Shown here one piece after another: positions 7,395 through 17,000 of a DNA stretch of 43,366 nt (within the stretch, counting starts at the first letter, position 1; each line of letters begins with the position of its first letter). Position numbers and translations under genes: made by a program. Location of the stretch: NCBI GenBank assembly GCA_018224415.1, contig JAGTUZ010000199.1:1-43366 (forward strand). The letters are read 5' to 3'. The DNA comes from Bacteroidota bacterium. GTDB lineage: Bacteria > Bacteroidota > Ignavibacteria > SZUA-365. The notes under the pieces are model-generated. The model did not search any database. It saw only the letters and a list, made by a program, of their open reading frames with translations, and had not been told where the DNA came from.

Positions 7395-8216
7395 ATGAAA
7401 ACGATCCGTATGAACCTGACCCCATACATCTTGCTTCTGCTTCTTCTTCCCGTCCTTGGCTGCAGCGACGACGACGACGGCCCCGCATCGCAGCAGCTCG
7501 ATATGGCGCTGGTCCCCGCCGGCAGCTTCACCATGGGCGATCAGGTCGGGGATGGCTTTGCCGAGGAAAAACCGACGCGCAGCGTGACGCTGTCGGGCTT
7601 CTACATGTCCAATCATGAGGTCACGCAGAAACTGTATCAGGAGATCATGGGCGAGAATCCCAGCCACAACAAGGGCGACAGCCGTCCGGCGGAAAACATG
7701 ACCTGGTTCAAGGCGCTGGAATTCTGCAATGCGTTGTCGGCGAAACACGGCTACACGCCTTGCTACAGCGACATTGCCGGAACACCTGCGGTGGATATGA
7801 ACGCGAACGGCTACCGCCTGCCCACGGAGGCGGAATGGGAATATGCCTGCCGCGCGGGCACCGCGACCAATTACCACACCGGAAACGGCGAGGCGAATCT
7901 CGCCCGTGCGGGCTGGTATTCGGGTAATACCAACGGGTCGACGCAGGACGTCGGAAAGAAGGAAGCCAATTCCTTCGGTCTCTTCGACACGCACGGCAAT
8001 GTGTTCGAATGGTGCTGGGATTGGTACAAATCCGACTATTACAAGGATGGCGGCACGAGCAATCCGACCGGACCTTCCGGGGGAAGCGAACGCGTCTGCC
8101 GGGGTGGGTCGTATTTCGTTTTCGAGTACGGGTGCCGCTCTTCGTTCCGCTCCTATCTCAAGCCGAGCATCCCGAGCAGGGACATCGGCATCCGACTCGT
8201 GCGCAAGGCGTCGTGA
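7395..8216 (+). CDS. Formylglycine-generating-enzyme-like (SUMF1/PvdO) lipoprotein
   Basis: The 273-residue protein starts with a lipoprotein signal (LLLLLLPVLGC, lipidated Cys23) and an Asp-rich tether. A full FGE-sulfatase domain follows: MALVPAGSFTMGD, FYMSNHEVTQKLYQEIMGENPS, YRLPTEAEWEYACRAGT, GLFDTHGNVFEWCWDWY and VCRGGSYFVFEYGCRSSFR. In true formylglycine-generating enzymes two cysteines bind copper near the RGGS motif; here only the second (YGCR) is kept. Sulfatase activation is therefore unlikely, and a binding or structural role at the outer membrane is a better guess. ATG 7395 is preceded by GGAG at about 8 bp; in-frame sequence upstream to 7314 lies partly in the tandem repeat and was excluded. 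Confidence 0.9.
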   Translation: MKTIRMNLTPYILLLLLLPVLGCSDDDDGPASQQLDMALVPAGSFTMGDQVGDGFAEEKPTRSVTLSGFYMSNHEVTQKLYQEIMGENPSHNKGDSRPAENMTWFKALEFCNALSAKHGYTPCYSDIAGTPAVDMNANGYRLPTEAEWEYACRAGTATNYHTGNGEANLARAGWYSGNTNGSTQDVGKKEANSFGLFDTHGNVFEWCWDWYKSDYYKDGGTSNPTGPSGGSERVCRGGSYFVFEYGCRSSFRSYLKPSIPSRDIGIRLVRKAS

Positions 8217-8415
8217 CCAGCGAATCCGAGTCTGTCAGATGCGGAACCTGAATCTGCCTGCTACGGAACTCGAAACGGTGTGACGGCGGTTGAGGAGGAG
8301 GGCTCACGCGCCCGTGTTGGTGATCAATTAGCGCATTGCATCGGACGCAGGCAATGCGTAGAATGAACCGAATGTGTCCACACGATTTCGATTAATCCCT
8401 ATAGAGGCTGGTGTT

Positions 8416-10017
8416 ATGTTCAAGCAGAAGTTTTCCGTCGTGAGCGTGTTCATCCTGCTTGTGTTCGGCGTGTTCATGGGTACGCAGATCCGTGCGATCT
8501 CCGAGGACAACATCTATGAGCAGTTCAACAAGTTCAAGGACGTGCTCAACTACACGCAGAAATATTACGTCGACGAGGTGAAGGCCGGCGACCTGGTCAC
8601 GCACGCCATCGAGGGCATGCTCAAGTCGCTCGATCCGCATTCGGTGTACATCAGCCCCAAACAGCTCGAGAAAGTGCAGGAAGATTTCAAGGGGAGCTTC
8701 GAGGGCATCGGCATCGAATTCCGCATCGTCAACGACACCATCACCGTGGCCAACGTGATCTTCGGGGGTCCGTCGGAGAAAGTTGGTCTGCTCACGGGCG
8801 ACAAGATCGTGGAAATTGGCGGAGAGACTGCCGTCAAGCTGCAGAACGAGGACGTACAGAAGAAGCTTCGCGGCGAGAAGGGGACGAAGGTCACTGTCGC
8901 GGTGATGCGTCCCGGCGTGACGGCCCCGATCGACATCACCATCACGCGTGACAAGATTCCGCTCTACAGTGTGACTGCCAGCTTCCTGCTCGATGACGGC
9001 GTCGGCTATATGAGCATCAACCGCTATGCCGCGAACACCTACGACGAGTTCATCGACGGCCTGCGTCAGCTCAAGCAGCAAGGCATGAACAAGCTGGTGC
9101 TTGACCTGCGCTCCAATCCCGGCGGCTATCTCGAGCAGAGTTTCCGCATGGCCAACGAGTTCCTCAAGCGCGGCCAGAAAATTGTCTACACCAAAGGACG
9201 CCGTTCCGATTTCGATGAGAACTACGTGGCTACCGGCGGTGGAGAATTCCAGGACCTGCCGCTGATCATCCTCATCAACAACGGCAGCGCCTCAGCCAGC
9301 GAAATCGTTTCCGGCGCGGTGCAGGACCATGACCGCGGTTTGATCGTCGGCGAGACGTCCTTCGGCAAGGGCCTCGTGCAGCGGCAGTTTGAACTTTCCG
9401 ACGGCTCTGCCTTCCGCCTCACCACGGCGCGTTATTACACGCCGAGCGGGCGCATCATCCAGCGGCCCTACAGCGAGGACGACGAGGAATACTACCGCGA
9501 GGCCTATATGCGCGAGGAGGAGTCGAGCAACAATGTCGAGCATACCTCGGAAGCCGATACCTCGCGTCCGAAGCATGAAACCGCAGGCGGACGCATCGTG
9601 TACGGCGGCGGTGGCATCACGCCCGATTATATCGTGCGCTACGAAAACCTCGAGCAGTATGCTGCACGCATGCGCTTCCACATTTTCGAATTCATCACGG
9701 CCTATCTCGACAAGCAGGGCGCCCGCCTTCGCGAGCAGTACGAGAAACCTGGCGCCCAGCAGTTCGTGAGCGAATTCAAGATCGGCGAGGCGATGATGCA
9801 GGACTTCATCGAATTCGGCAAGGCACGGGACGTCGAATTCAACCAGGAACAATACGACGCGGACAAGGACTGGCTGCGCGCCTCGCTGAAGGCCCAGATC
9901 GCCCGCACGCTGTTTGGCAACGAAGGCCAGTTCCGCGTGCTGCTGGCGGTGGATCCGCAGTTCCAGAAAGCCGTGATGCTTTTCCCTGAAGCAAGGAAAA
10001 TCGCTGGACTGCGCTGA
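8416..10017 (+). CDS. S41 family C-terminal processing peptidase (CtpA/Prc-like)
   Basis: A periplasmic serine protease of 533 residues. Residues 9-23 form a signal anchor (VSVFILLVFGVFMGT). A PDZ domain spans roughly residues 85-165, with FEGIGIEF and GLLTGDKIVEIGGE. The S41 catalytic domain carries LDLRSNPGG (~229), the nucleophile Ser293 in NNGSASASEI, and the general-base Lys318 in ETSFGKG. The spacing of 25 residues matches the Ser-Lys dyad of E. coli Prc. A charged stretch (YSEDDEEYYREAYMREEES) and a ~120-residue C-terminal extension follow. Such proteases trim C-termini of exported proteins. ATG 8416 has GAGG upstream. A perfect 13-bp inverted repeat lies 34 bp after the stop. Confidence 0.95.
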   Translation: MFKQKFSVVSVFILLVFGVFMGTQIRAISEDNIYEQFNKFKDVLNYTQKYYVDEVKAGDLVTHAIEGMLKSLDPHSVYISPKQLEKVQEDFKGSFEGIGIEFRIVNDTITVANVIFGGPSEKVGLLTGDKIVEIGGETAVKLQNEDVQKKLRGEKGTKVTVAVMRPGVTAPIDITITRDKIPLYSVTASFLLDDGVGYMSINRYAANTYDEFIDGLRQLKQQGMNKLVLDLRSNPGGYLEQSFRMANEFLKRGQKIVYTKGRRSDFDENYVATGGGEFQDLPLIILINNGSASASEIVSGAVQDHDRGLIVGETSFGKGLVQRQFELSDGSAFRLTTARYYTPSGRIIQRPYSEDDEEYYREAYMREEESSNNVEHTSEADTSRPKHETAGGRIVYGGGGITPDYIVRYENLEQYAARMRFHIFEFITAYLDKQGARLREQYEKPGAQQFVSEFKIGEAMMQDFIEFGKARDVEFNQEQYDADKDWLRASLKAQIARTLFGNEGQFRVLLAVDPQFQKAVMLFPEARKIAGLR

Positions 10018-10027
10018 GTAAACGAAA

Positions 10028-11002
10028 GTGAACAACTCGTTCGATACATTGAAACGTGGTTCCGTTCGGAACCACGTTTCCCGTTACACAGCGGACAGAT
10101 GCACGAGGCGGCGGTCGTGCGTCGCGTTTCCATTGGCGCTGCCGCCTCTCGATCGGCTGATTGTCCCTGCGCTTCTGTTGCTCCCCGCGCTGTTGATCGC
10201 GCTGCTGCTGTCGCAGACGGCTTCGGCACAACAGGGGAGATCATTCTCCGGTTGTCCGATATCCTCGGCCAATAGCGCTTGCTTCCAGGCAGGAGAGGAA
10301 CTGCAATACGAGGTCAGCTACCTGGGTATCGGACTGGGCACCATCAGCACGCGTGTGAACGCTGTGCAGACGGGAGCGGGAGAGCGGCGGATTTCCGCCG
10401 AGTGCCTGATCCGCACGTACAAGGGCGTGCCTTTTGTCACGCTCAACACATTGTTCCAGACCGTTATGGGCGATTCGCTCGAATCGCTGCGATTCCGCAA
10501 CCGGGAGTATCTTGCGGGCGAAAAGGTGTTCAAGGAAATCCTTTACACGTTTCCAAAAAACCTTGACCGCGTCTATATTTCCGAGGAGGTCGAGCGGCAT
10601 CCCGAATGGGCGAAGCAGGACACGCTCGAATTGGAAGGGAAGCGCTGGCAGGACGGGCTTTCGCTCTTCTACTACGCCCGGGCCTTCTCGCACGACAGAA
10701 GGCGCTGCAAGGTGCCCGTGCTCATGTACCGCACCAAGGCGACCACGGAAATCCACTTCGGCGTAAAGGAAGAGGAGGAAGACATCGACGCGGTGGAGTA
10801 CGACATCCGTTGCACCAAGCTGGAAGGGGAGACGGGCTTCACCGGCATTTTCGGGCTGACCGGCGGTTTCGAGGGCTGGTTCAGCGACGACGAGGCCGCG
10901 ATACCCATCCGGGCAAAAATGCATGTGCTCATCGGGAGCATCAACATCGAACTCGTCAAATGGAAGCGCAAGGGCTGGAAGCCACCGCGCGCAGAGGATT
11001 AA
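10028..11002 (+). CDS. DUF3108 domain secreted protein
   Basis: Up to 324 residues. A hydrophobic signal region (LIVPALLLLPALLIALLL, ending TASAQ) is followed by a DUF3108-type beta-rich domain: FQAGEELQYEVSYLGIGLGTIS, WQDGLSLFYYARAF, then VPVLMYRTKATTEIHFGVKEEEEDIDAVEYDIRC in pieces, ending GLTGGFEGWFSDDEAAIPIRAKMHVLIGSINIELV. DUF3108 proteins are periplasmic and of unknown function. The start is uncertain: GTG 10028 is the longest frame but places a perfect 13-bp hairpin (10052-10079) inside codons 9-18. TTG 10133 would begin just before the signal peptide; neither has a clear ribosome-binding site. The gene is 13 bp upstream of the gamma-carbonic anhydrase gene. Confidence 0.85.
   Translation: MNNSFDTLKRGSVRNHVSRYTADRCTRRRSCVAFPLALPPLDRLIVPALLLLPALLIALLLSQTASAQQGRSFSGCPISSANSACFQAGEELQYEVSYLGIGLGTISTRVNAVQTGAGERRISAECLIRTYKGVPFVTLNTLFQTVMGDSLESLRFRNREYLAGEKVFKEILYTFPKNLDRVYISEEVERHPEWAKQDTLELEGKRWQDGLSLFYYARAFSHDRRRCKVPVLMYRTKATTEIHFGVKEEEEDIDAVEYDIRCTKLEGETGFTGIFGLTGGFEGWFSDDEAAIPIRAKMHVLIGSINIELVKWKRKGWKPPRAED
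10052..10079 (+). terminator. Perfect 13-bp inverted repeat after the CTP protease gene
   Basis: Arms 10052-10064 and 10067-10079 are exact complements around a 2-base centre, and the right arm ends in TTT. It sits 34 bp after the protease stop and is the strongest hairpin in the window by stem length. The U-tract is only three bases, so it could be a weak terminator, an mRNA 3'-end stabiliser, or a translation-control hairpin for the DUF3108 gene. Confidence 0.6.
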
Positions 11003-11015
11003 CACGAGGAAGTCC

Positions 11016-11588
11016 ATGATCTATCCGTATGAAGGGAAGTACCCGGAAATCCACCCATCCGTGTTCATGACCGACGATGTTGTCATCGTCGGCGACGTGC
11101 ATGTCGCCGAGCAGGCCAACATCTGGTTCGGGACCGTCATCCGCGGCGATGTCAACCGCGTCGAGATCGGTGCACGCAGCAATCTCCAGGACAACTGTAC
11201 ACTGCACGAAACCTGGAAGAAACACCGCCTCGTGATCGGAGCCGATGTCACGGTTGGACACGGCGCCATTCTCCACGGCTGCACAATCGAAGACGGCTGC
11301 CTGATCGGTATGGGCGCAAAGGTTCTGGACCGCGCCGTTGTTGGCAGCGAATCCCTCGTCGCCGCGGGCGCCGTGGTGCGCGAAGGTTTCGAAGTGCCTC
11401 CGGGGTCACTGGTCGCAGGCGTGCCCGCGAAGGTCGTGCGTCCCCTCAACGATGAGGAACGTGCGGGCGGACGGCAGTCCGCAGCCAATTACCTGTTTTA
11501 TGTCGAGCAGTACCGGCTCCACCGCGATCTCGAACGCGGACTGGATTTCCACTCCTATCTCGAATACAAGCGGACGGGACGCTTATGA
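11016..11588 (+). CDS. Gamma-carbonic anhydrase-like hexapeptide-repeat protein
   Basis: The 190-residue left-handed beta-helix protein shows many hexapeptide turns (VHVAEQANIWFGTVIRGD, VEIGARSNLQDN, LVIGADVTVGHGAIL). The three zinc-ligand histidines of gamma-carbonic anhydrases are all visible: one in CTLHE and two in VGHGAILHGC. The conserved RGD and LQDN residues are also present. It therefore has the residues needed for carbonic anhydrase chemistry, though many YrdA/CaiE-type relatives have no shown activity. ATG 11016 follows GAGGAA. The stop overlaps the nadC start in an ATGA, so the two are translationally coupled. Confidence 0.92.
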   Translation: MIYPYEGKYPEIHPSVFMTDDVVIVGDVHVAEQANIWFGTVIRGDVNRVEIGARSNLQDNCTLHETWKKHRLVIGADVTVGHGAILHGCTIEDGCLIGMGAKVLDRAVVGSESLVAAGAVVREGFEVPPGSLVAGVPAKVVRPLNDEERAGGRQSAANYLFYVEQYRLHRDLERGLDFHSYLEYKRTGRL

Positions 11589-12502
11589 GACTCTCCGTTC
11601 TTCACGACAGCGCCATGCTGCAGCGCCTCGAGGCAGCATTGCGCGAGGATGTCGGGACCGGCGACATCACCACGGAATGCACCGTGCCGTCGGATCTCGC
11701 CGGCGAAGGGGTGTTTACCGCGAAGGCCAACGGCGTGCTTTCAGGCATGGAGGTTGCAGCGACGGTGTTCCAACTCGTCGACGATAACCTGGTCATCGAC
11801 GCGAAATATACCGACGGCATGCCGGTGCTGCGCGGAAGCGACATCGCCCGCGTGACGGGGAGCGTTGCTTCGATGCTCACCGCCGAGAGAGTGGCACTCA
11901 ATTTTCTTCAGCGCATGAGCGGTATCGCCACGGCAACGGCGTCCTTCATGCGGCTGGTGGAGGACACGGACGTGCAAATCCTCGACACGCGCAAGACCGT
12001 CCCGGGCCTGCGGGCGTTTGACAAGCTCGCGGTGCGGCACGGACGCGGTACGAACCACCGCTTCGGCCTCGACGACATGGTGCTGATCAAGGACAACCAC
12101 ATCGCCGCTGCGGGCGGCATCACCGCCGCGGTGGAGCTGGTGACAGCACGGTTGCCCAGTGACCGCGGCATCGAGCCCAGGGACCGCGGCATCGAGCCCA
12201 GGGACCGCGGCATCAAGGTGGAACTCGAGGTTGCCGATCTCAACCAGCTTATCGAAGCGCTTGGCTGCAAGGGAGTGGACATCATCATGCTCGACAATTT
12301 CAGCATCGATGAAATGACAACCGCGGTGAAACTGATTCGCACGCAACGGCCTGACGTGTCCATCGAGGCCTCGGGCAATGTCAGCGAATCCAACGTGCGG
12401 GCCATCGCAGAGACCGGCGTCGACATGATATCCATCGGCGCGCTGACGCACAGCGTGCGGGCGCTCGATATTTCTTTCAACATTTCCGAGAGGAAGGACT
12501 GA
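11585..12502 (+). CDS. nadC: Nicotinate-nucleotide pyrophosphorylase (carboxylating)
   Basis: The 305-residue quinolinate phosphoribosyltransferase makes nicotinate mononucleotide from quinolinate and PRPP in de novo NAD synthesis. Family segments are complete: LREDVGTGDITTE, ERVALNFLQRMSGIAT, ILDTRKTVPGLRAFDKLAVRHGRGTNHR in order, LIKDNHI, IMLDNF and IEASGNV. An unusual insert of about 18 residues lies between the helix AAVELVTARLPS and the strand KVELEVADL. It is made of the repeated unit DRGIEPR (2.6 copies, 21-bp DNA repeat) and likely forms a surface loop. nadA and nadB are not in the window. It overlaps the gene before it by 4 bp and ends 3 bp before the Nudix gene. Confidence 0.96.
   Translation: MRLSVLHDSAMLQRLEAALREDVGTGDITTECTVPSDLAGEGVFTAKANGVLSGMEVAATVFQLVDDNLVIDAKYTDGMPVLRGSDIARVTGSVASMLTAERVALNFLQRMSGIATATASFMRLVEDTDVQILDTRKTVPGLRAFDKLAVRHGRGTNHRFGLDDMVLIKDNHIAAAGGITAAVELVTARLPSDRGIEPRDRGIEPRDRGIKVELEVADLNQLIEALGCKGVDIIMLDNFSIDEMTTAVKLIRTQRPDVSIEASGNVSESNVRAIAETGVDMISIGALTHSVRALDISFNISERKD
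12161..12215. repeat. 21-bp in-frame tandem repeat inside nadC
   Basis: Two perfect copies of a 21-bp unit (12161-12181, 12182-12202) plus a 12-13-base partial copy. They encode DRGIEPR-DRGIEPR-DRGI. This is a recent expansion within an otherwise conserved enzyme gene, placed between a helix and a core strand where homologues have only a short loop. Confidence 0.95.
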
Positions 12503-12505
12503 GGC

Positions 12506-13102
12506 GTGCTGCCCCCGTTTCCCTCGCGTGAGTTCATGACGGCCCGTCTTTCCGGAGGCGACCGGCGCACCCATTGCCGCGATGGGTATCGGCACGCCGC
12601 GGTACTGGTGCCGCTGATCGCGTCCGACGGAGACTGGGACGTGCTGCTGACCCGCCGCAACAGCGACCTGCCGCATCACCGTGGCCAGATCGCCTTGCCC
12701 GGCGGGAGCCTCGATGCGGGAGAAGACTGCGTGACGGCGGCGCTGCGCGAATGCGAGGAGGAAATCGGCATCTCCCGTGCGCGCATCGACCTGCTCGGTT
12801 GCCACGACGACATCTGGACACCTTCAGGATTCATCATTTCACCGGTCGTCGGCGTGCTCGACGGGATCGACGGCGTCGTTCCGAATCCCGCAGAAGTCGC
12901 ACGGGTATTCACGACACCACTGTCGTATTTTGCTGACGCCGACACGGCGCAGCGGCAGTTGCTCCGGCACGAGGGAGTGGAACGGGAAGTGTTTTTCTAT
13001 CGATGGGAGGGGGAAACCATCTGGGGCGCGACCGCACTCATATTGAGAAATCTGCTGATGCTCTTCGGCATGATCAACGGAGAAGGCCGGTCCATTGCAT
13101 GA
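12506..13102 (+). CDS. Nudix hydrolase, CoA pyrophosphatase (NudL-like)
   Basis: The 198-residue protein contains a perfect Nudix box in GGSLDAGEDCVTAALRECEE followed by EIGI. It also has the preceding CoA-pyrophosphatase signature LLTRRNSDLPHHRGQIALPGG, which points to cleavage of CoA and its derivatives to phosphopantetheine and 3',5'-ADP. GTG 12506 is preceded by AGGAAGG at about 8 bp; ATG 12536 is a shorter alternative. It starts 3 bp after nadC and ends the plus-strand run. Its stop codon lies in the loop of a 10-bp hairpin. Confidence 0.92.
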   Translation: MLPPFPSREFMTARLSGGDRRTHCRDGYRHAAVLVPLIASDGDWDVLLTRRNSDLPHHRGQIALPGGSLDAGEDCVTAALRECEEEIGISRARIDLLGCHDDIWTPSGFIISPVVGVLDGIDGVVPNPAEVARVFTTPLSYFADADTAQRQLLRHEGVEREVFFYRWEGETIWGATALILRNLLMLFGMINGEGRSIA

Positions 13103-13112
13103 ACCGGCCTTC
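13082..13112 (+). terminator. Hairpin at the end of the Nudix gene
   Basis: Inverted repeat GAAGGCCGGT / ACCGGCCTTC (13082-13091 and 13103-13112) with an 11-base loop that contains the Nudix stop codon. It lies between two convergent genes and could end transcription from either side. There is no U-tract on either strand, so it would be an atypical terminator. Confidence 0.5.
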
Positions 13113-13166
13113 CTGTATTCGTCGGAATTGGCATGTGTCGTCGGTGATGGTCATGGGAGACCGTGG

Positions 13167-13628
13167 TCAGAACGGGTAGACAACCTCTGCAGTGTACATC
13201 GGACGGTCACCGCGGTCATGCCACTTGAGCACAAGGGTCTTGCAATGCCGCGAGAGCCGGTCGATATCACAGTGGTAGAACGTCTGCAGTACCGCGAATC
13301 GGCTCATGCGCGAATCCTCGTACTCATAGAGGGCGAGGGCGGCGAGCATGCGCATCGGGCAGCTTTCCTCGTTCTTCAGGATCGACATCAGCGGGATGAT
13401 GGCGTAGTCGAAATCATGGTCGGGATACACGCGGTTCAGATCAATGACCAACTGCATGTAGGACGCGCGGACCTCGGCTGACGGATTTTCCAGGCCGGCG
13501 ATGATATTTGTCCGGATGACGTTCTGCTGATTGTTAGCCAGCGGAGGATTGATTGACGCGGCGGAGAGCGATGCCGGGATGGCGAAGAGGGCGAGCATCG
13601 CGAACAATGTATGTAACAGGGACTTCAT
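13167..13628 (-). CDS. Small secreted protein of unknown function
   Basis: A 153-residue protein with a signal peptide (LLHTLFAMLALFAIPASLSAA). The mature part looks mostly alpha-helical, with HEAT-like helical pairs (EVRASYMQLVIDLNRVYP and MRMLAALALYEYED). Three cysteines are spread over the second half. ATG 13628 has an excellent AGGAGG 7 bp upstream, so the gene is very likely real. It stands alone between convergent and divergent neighbours. I do not recognise the family. Confidence 0.8.
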   Translation of the reverse strand: MKSLLHTLFAMLALFAIPASLSAASINPPLANNQQNVIRTNIIAGLENPSAEVRASYMQLVIDLNRVYPDHDFDYAIIPLMSILKNEESCPMRMLAALALYEYEDSRMSRFAVLQTFYHCDIDRLSRHCKTLVLKWHDRGDRPMYTAEVVYPF

Positions 13629-14057
13629 GGTGGCCTCCTGGCGGTCTTTCGGTGAAAACGATGAGATGATGGTAACAGGGCGGGTGTACGGGATCATTAT
13701 CGCAGTGTTTCACTTTCGACAAAGAAAAGGATGGGGACAAATTTGTGACCTGTCGTATACAATAAGATGAGTGTGTCCGATAACGAACCCTGCAACCTGC
13801 CCGTGTGAGGCGGATTCCGGAACCGTGCGCGTGATGTTCGCGGATTCTGGTTGTCTGTCCTGTAATCGCTTCCGTTCAAACCGATAAGGCGATGATGAAA
13901 TAGTCCGTGAATTTCCGTATTTATCCTGGAGCGGTTGCCCATCGCACCCCACCGCGCCCCAGGTCACGCAGAACCGAGAGCTACTATGAAACCCAAGTTC
14001 CGACCAGGACGCGGCGCGTCAACGTCGCCAGAGCACCATGCAGTATCCGTGCTTTTC
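13629..14057. other. Intergenic region between small secreted protein and T9SS protein
   Basis: This 429-bp gap lies between divergent genes and should carry both promoters. It has an AT-rich stretch at 13725-13775, compatible with a promoter, but I cannot assign a convincing -35/-10 pair on either strand. Near-identical 10-mers CGGATTCCGG and CGGATTCTGG lie at 13811-13820 and 13841-13850. No further gene is supported. Confidence 0.5.
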
Positions 14058-17000
14058 ATGAAGATCCAGACATCCCCATCATATCACCATTTCCTGTCGC
14101 TCGCGTTCGTCGCGTTGCTGCTATGCCTGTCTGCGGAACGCGCATCGGCGCAGCTTGTCGTGCAGGAAGGCATTCCCCTCGAAAAGCTCGTCCGCAACCA
14201 TTTTATCGGCGCAGGTGCGCAGATCACAAATCTCGTGTATCGCGGTTTCCCGCGGTCGATCAGTTATTTTGACGGGACGAAAAGCAATCTCGGCATTGAC
14301 AAGGGCATCCTGCTCACATCGGGATGGGTGGGATTTGCGGTGGGACCCAACAGCGCCGACGACATCACCTTCGCCGCCAGTGCCGCGGGGGATCCGGATC
14401 TCACCAGCCTGGTTGGCGCGTTGACCTACGACGCCTGCGTGCTGGAATTTGACTTCGTGCCCTATCAGGACTCGGTCAGCTTCGAATACGTGTTCGGTTC
14501 GGACGAATACACCGAATACGTTGGTTCCCCTTTCAACGACGTCTTCGCCTTTTTCATCAGCGGCCCGGGGATAAACGGGAAGGAAAACATTGCCCTTGTC
14601 CCGGGGAGCAACATCCCTGTGTCTATCAACAACGTCAACCACAACATCAACATCGACCACTACGTCAATAACTACATGGGCATGACGGTGGAGTACGATG
14701 GCTTCACCAAGGTGCTCAAGGCGAGGGCGAGCGTCGTTCCGTGCGAGACCTACCATCTCAAGCTGGCAATCAGTGATGTTGCGGATCCGTTTCTCGACTC
14801 CGGTGTGTTTCTCAAGTCCGGCAGCTTCGACGCGGGTGACGCGTTGAGCGTGATCGGCGTCCGTGATGCCTATGAAGATGGCTGCCAGCCGGGTCTGATC
14901 GAGATCCTTCGCGGCGGTACATTGGACAAACCGCTCACGGTGACCCTGCACATCCAGGGCAATGCCACGAACGGGACGGACTATTCGGCAATCAGCAGCA
15001 CCATCCTGTTCCAGCCGGGGCAGGACACCTACGTGATTCCAATACACGCACTGGCCGACGGCATTCCCGACAACAACGAGTGGGTGACGATATACATCCA
15101 GGATCTTTGCAATACCGGGCTCGTGCGCGATTCCATTCGCATTCTCGAGGCCCCGCCGCTCGACCTCCAGCTCACACCCGACACCGTGCTCTGCGAGGGC
15201 GAGTCGCTCGACCTGTCGGCAGTGATCACTGGCGGCTCCGGGGTCGTGTTTTTTTCCTGGGACGACGACGCCAGGACGCAGGCCACGATGCTCACCGTGC
15301 GTCCGCTCCAGGACCGCATCTATCACTTCACGGTGAAGGATTCACTGACGGGCTGCGAAATCTCCGACAGTGTGGTTGTCCTTGTCGAGAGACTGCCGAT
15401 CATCTACGCAGGGGAGGACACGCTGATCTGTCCGGGCGAGATCGTATCCCTCGGTTCGCCGGTGCTGGGAGCGACCGTCCCATATACGGTCGAATGGTCG
15501 CCGACGGTTGGTTTGAGTGATCCGTACTCCGCGATCACGATGGCGTCGCCTGCGAACACCACGACCTACATCTTCACGGTGCGCACGCAGGCCGGCTGCG
15601 AGGTGCACGACACCGTGACGGTGTCGGTATCGGATTTCACCTTTGATGCCGGGCCGGACACAACGATCTGCTTCGGCGAAGGCGTGGTAATCGGTGCTTC
15701 CGCCCGGAATGGCCAGACGCCGTACACATATCGCTGGACCCCATCGACGGGTCTGGACAATGCAAACATCGACACTCCTGTCGCGTCGCCTGCGGTGACA
15801 ACCACCTACCGGGTCATCGCAGCTGGAGCGGAAGGCTGCGAAATCGAAGACAGTGTGACGGTGATCGTAAACCGCATCGCCTTCGACGCGGGCCCCGACC
15901 GCAGAGTATGTCGCGGGTCGAGTGTAATCATCGGCGACACCGCGCAAAGCGTGTTCCCGCCACTGCGCTACACATGGACGCCCGCAATCAGTCTCGACGA
16001 TCCATGGAGTCCCACACCGGTCGCAAATCCCGCGAATCCGACTTTGTACATCGTCACCGTAACTGACGCACGCGGCTGCGTCGTGAAGGATACGGTTTTC
16101 GTTACGGTGAACGAGGTGGACATCGATGCTGGGGAGAATGTGGCGGTTTGTCCCGGCGAAAGCATCCAGCTGCAGGGCAGCGTGGCTCGCGGGCAGAACC
16201 CCTTCATCTGGCGTTGGTCGCCCGCAGCAAGCCTCAGCGACAGCACCGTTCGGAATCCCGTAGCCACGCCGGCGACGAGCACGTGGTACGTTTTGACAGT
16301 GATCGACGGCAACGGTTGTGTGGACAGGGATTCCGTGCACGTGACCGTCTGGCCGGAGGCGCAGGTGGATATCAAGGTCGAAGGCAGCGCCGTGCTATGC
16401 CATGGCGACAGTGCGGTGCTGGACGCCGGGATGGGGTACAGGTCGTATCTGTGGTCCACCGGTGCAGTTTCACAGCGCATCGTTGTGCACGAACCCGGCA
16501 ACTACATCGTGGAGGTGACCTCGGCGGATGGTTGTCCGGTCGAGCCCGACACCATGCGCATTGAAGTCATCGACCGACCGACCCCGGTGATCGCGGGTCC
16601 ACTCACCGTCTGCGAAGGCGATTCCGTCCGTTTCTCCGTTTCCGAAGTGCCGGGCACCACATACCTTTGGCAGGTCTTCGGCGGCTTCATCCTTGACGGA
16701 CACGATACACACAGCATCGCCGTGCGCTGGGATGAGACCGGCACGTATGAAGTGGCGATCACGCAGATCTTCGGATCGGCGCTCTGCCGCGGCGACACGT
16801 CGATCATGGTCAGCGTGCTTCCCGCGCCGAGTCCGGTCATCAGTGTTTCGGGTCCGGTGATCTTTTGTGAGGGCGACAGTGTCCGTCTCGACGCCCCGGG
16901 CGGCTTTTCCTCATATCGCTGGAGCAATGGCGACACCACTTCAAGCATCGTCGTCCGCGCCTCTGGCAGCTACGCTGTGACCGTGGCCAACGCCATCGGT

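Noticed and set aside
8332..8358. Hairpin CGCATTGC / GCAATGCG upstream of the CTP protease gene
   Set aside because: An 8-bp stem with an 11-base loop and no T-run; it may be a weak structure, but chance is not excluded, so it is not listed as a terminator or riboswitch.
13660..13700. Possible minus-strand promoter for the small secreted protein gene
   Set aside because: The best pair (TTGTCG-N17-TAATGA) matches the -10 consensus too poorly to report.
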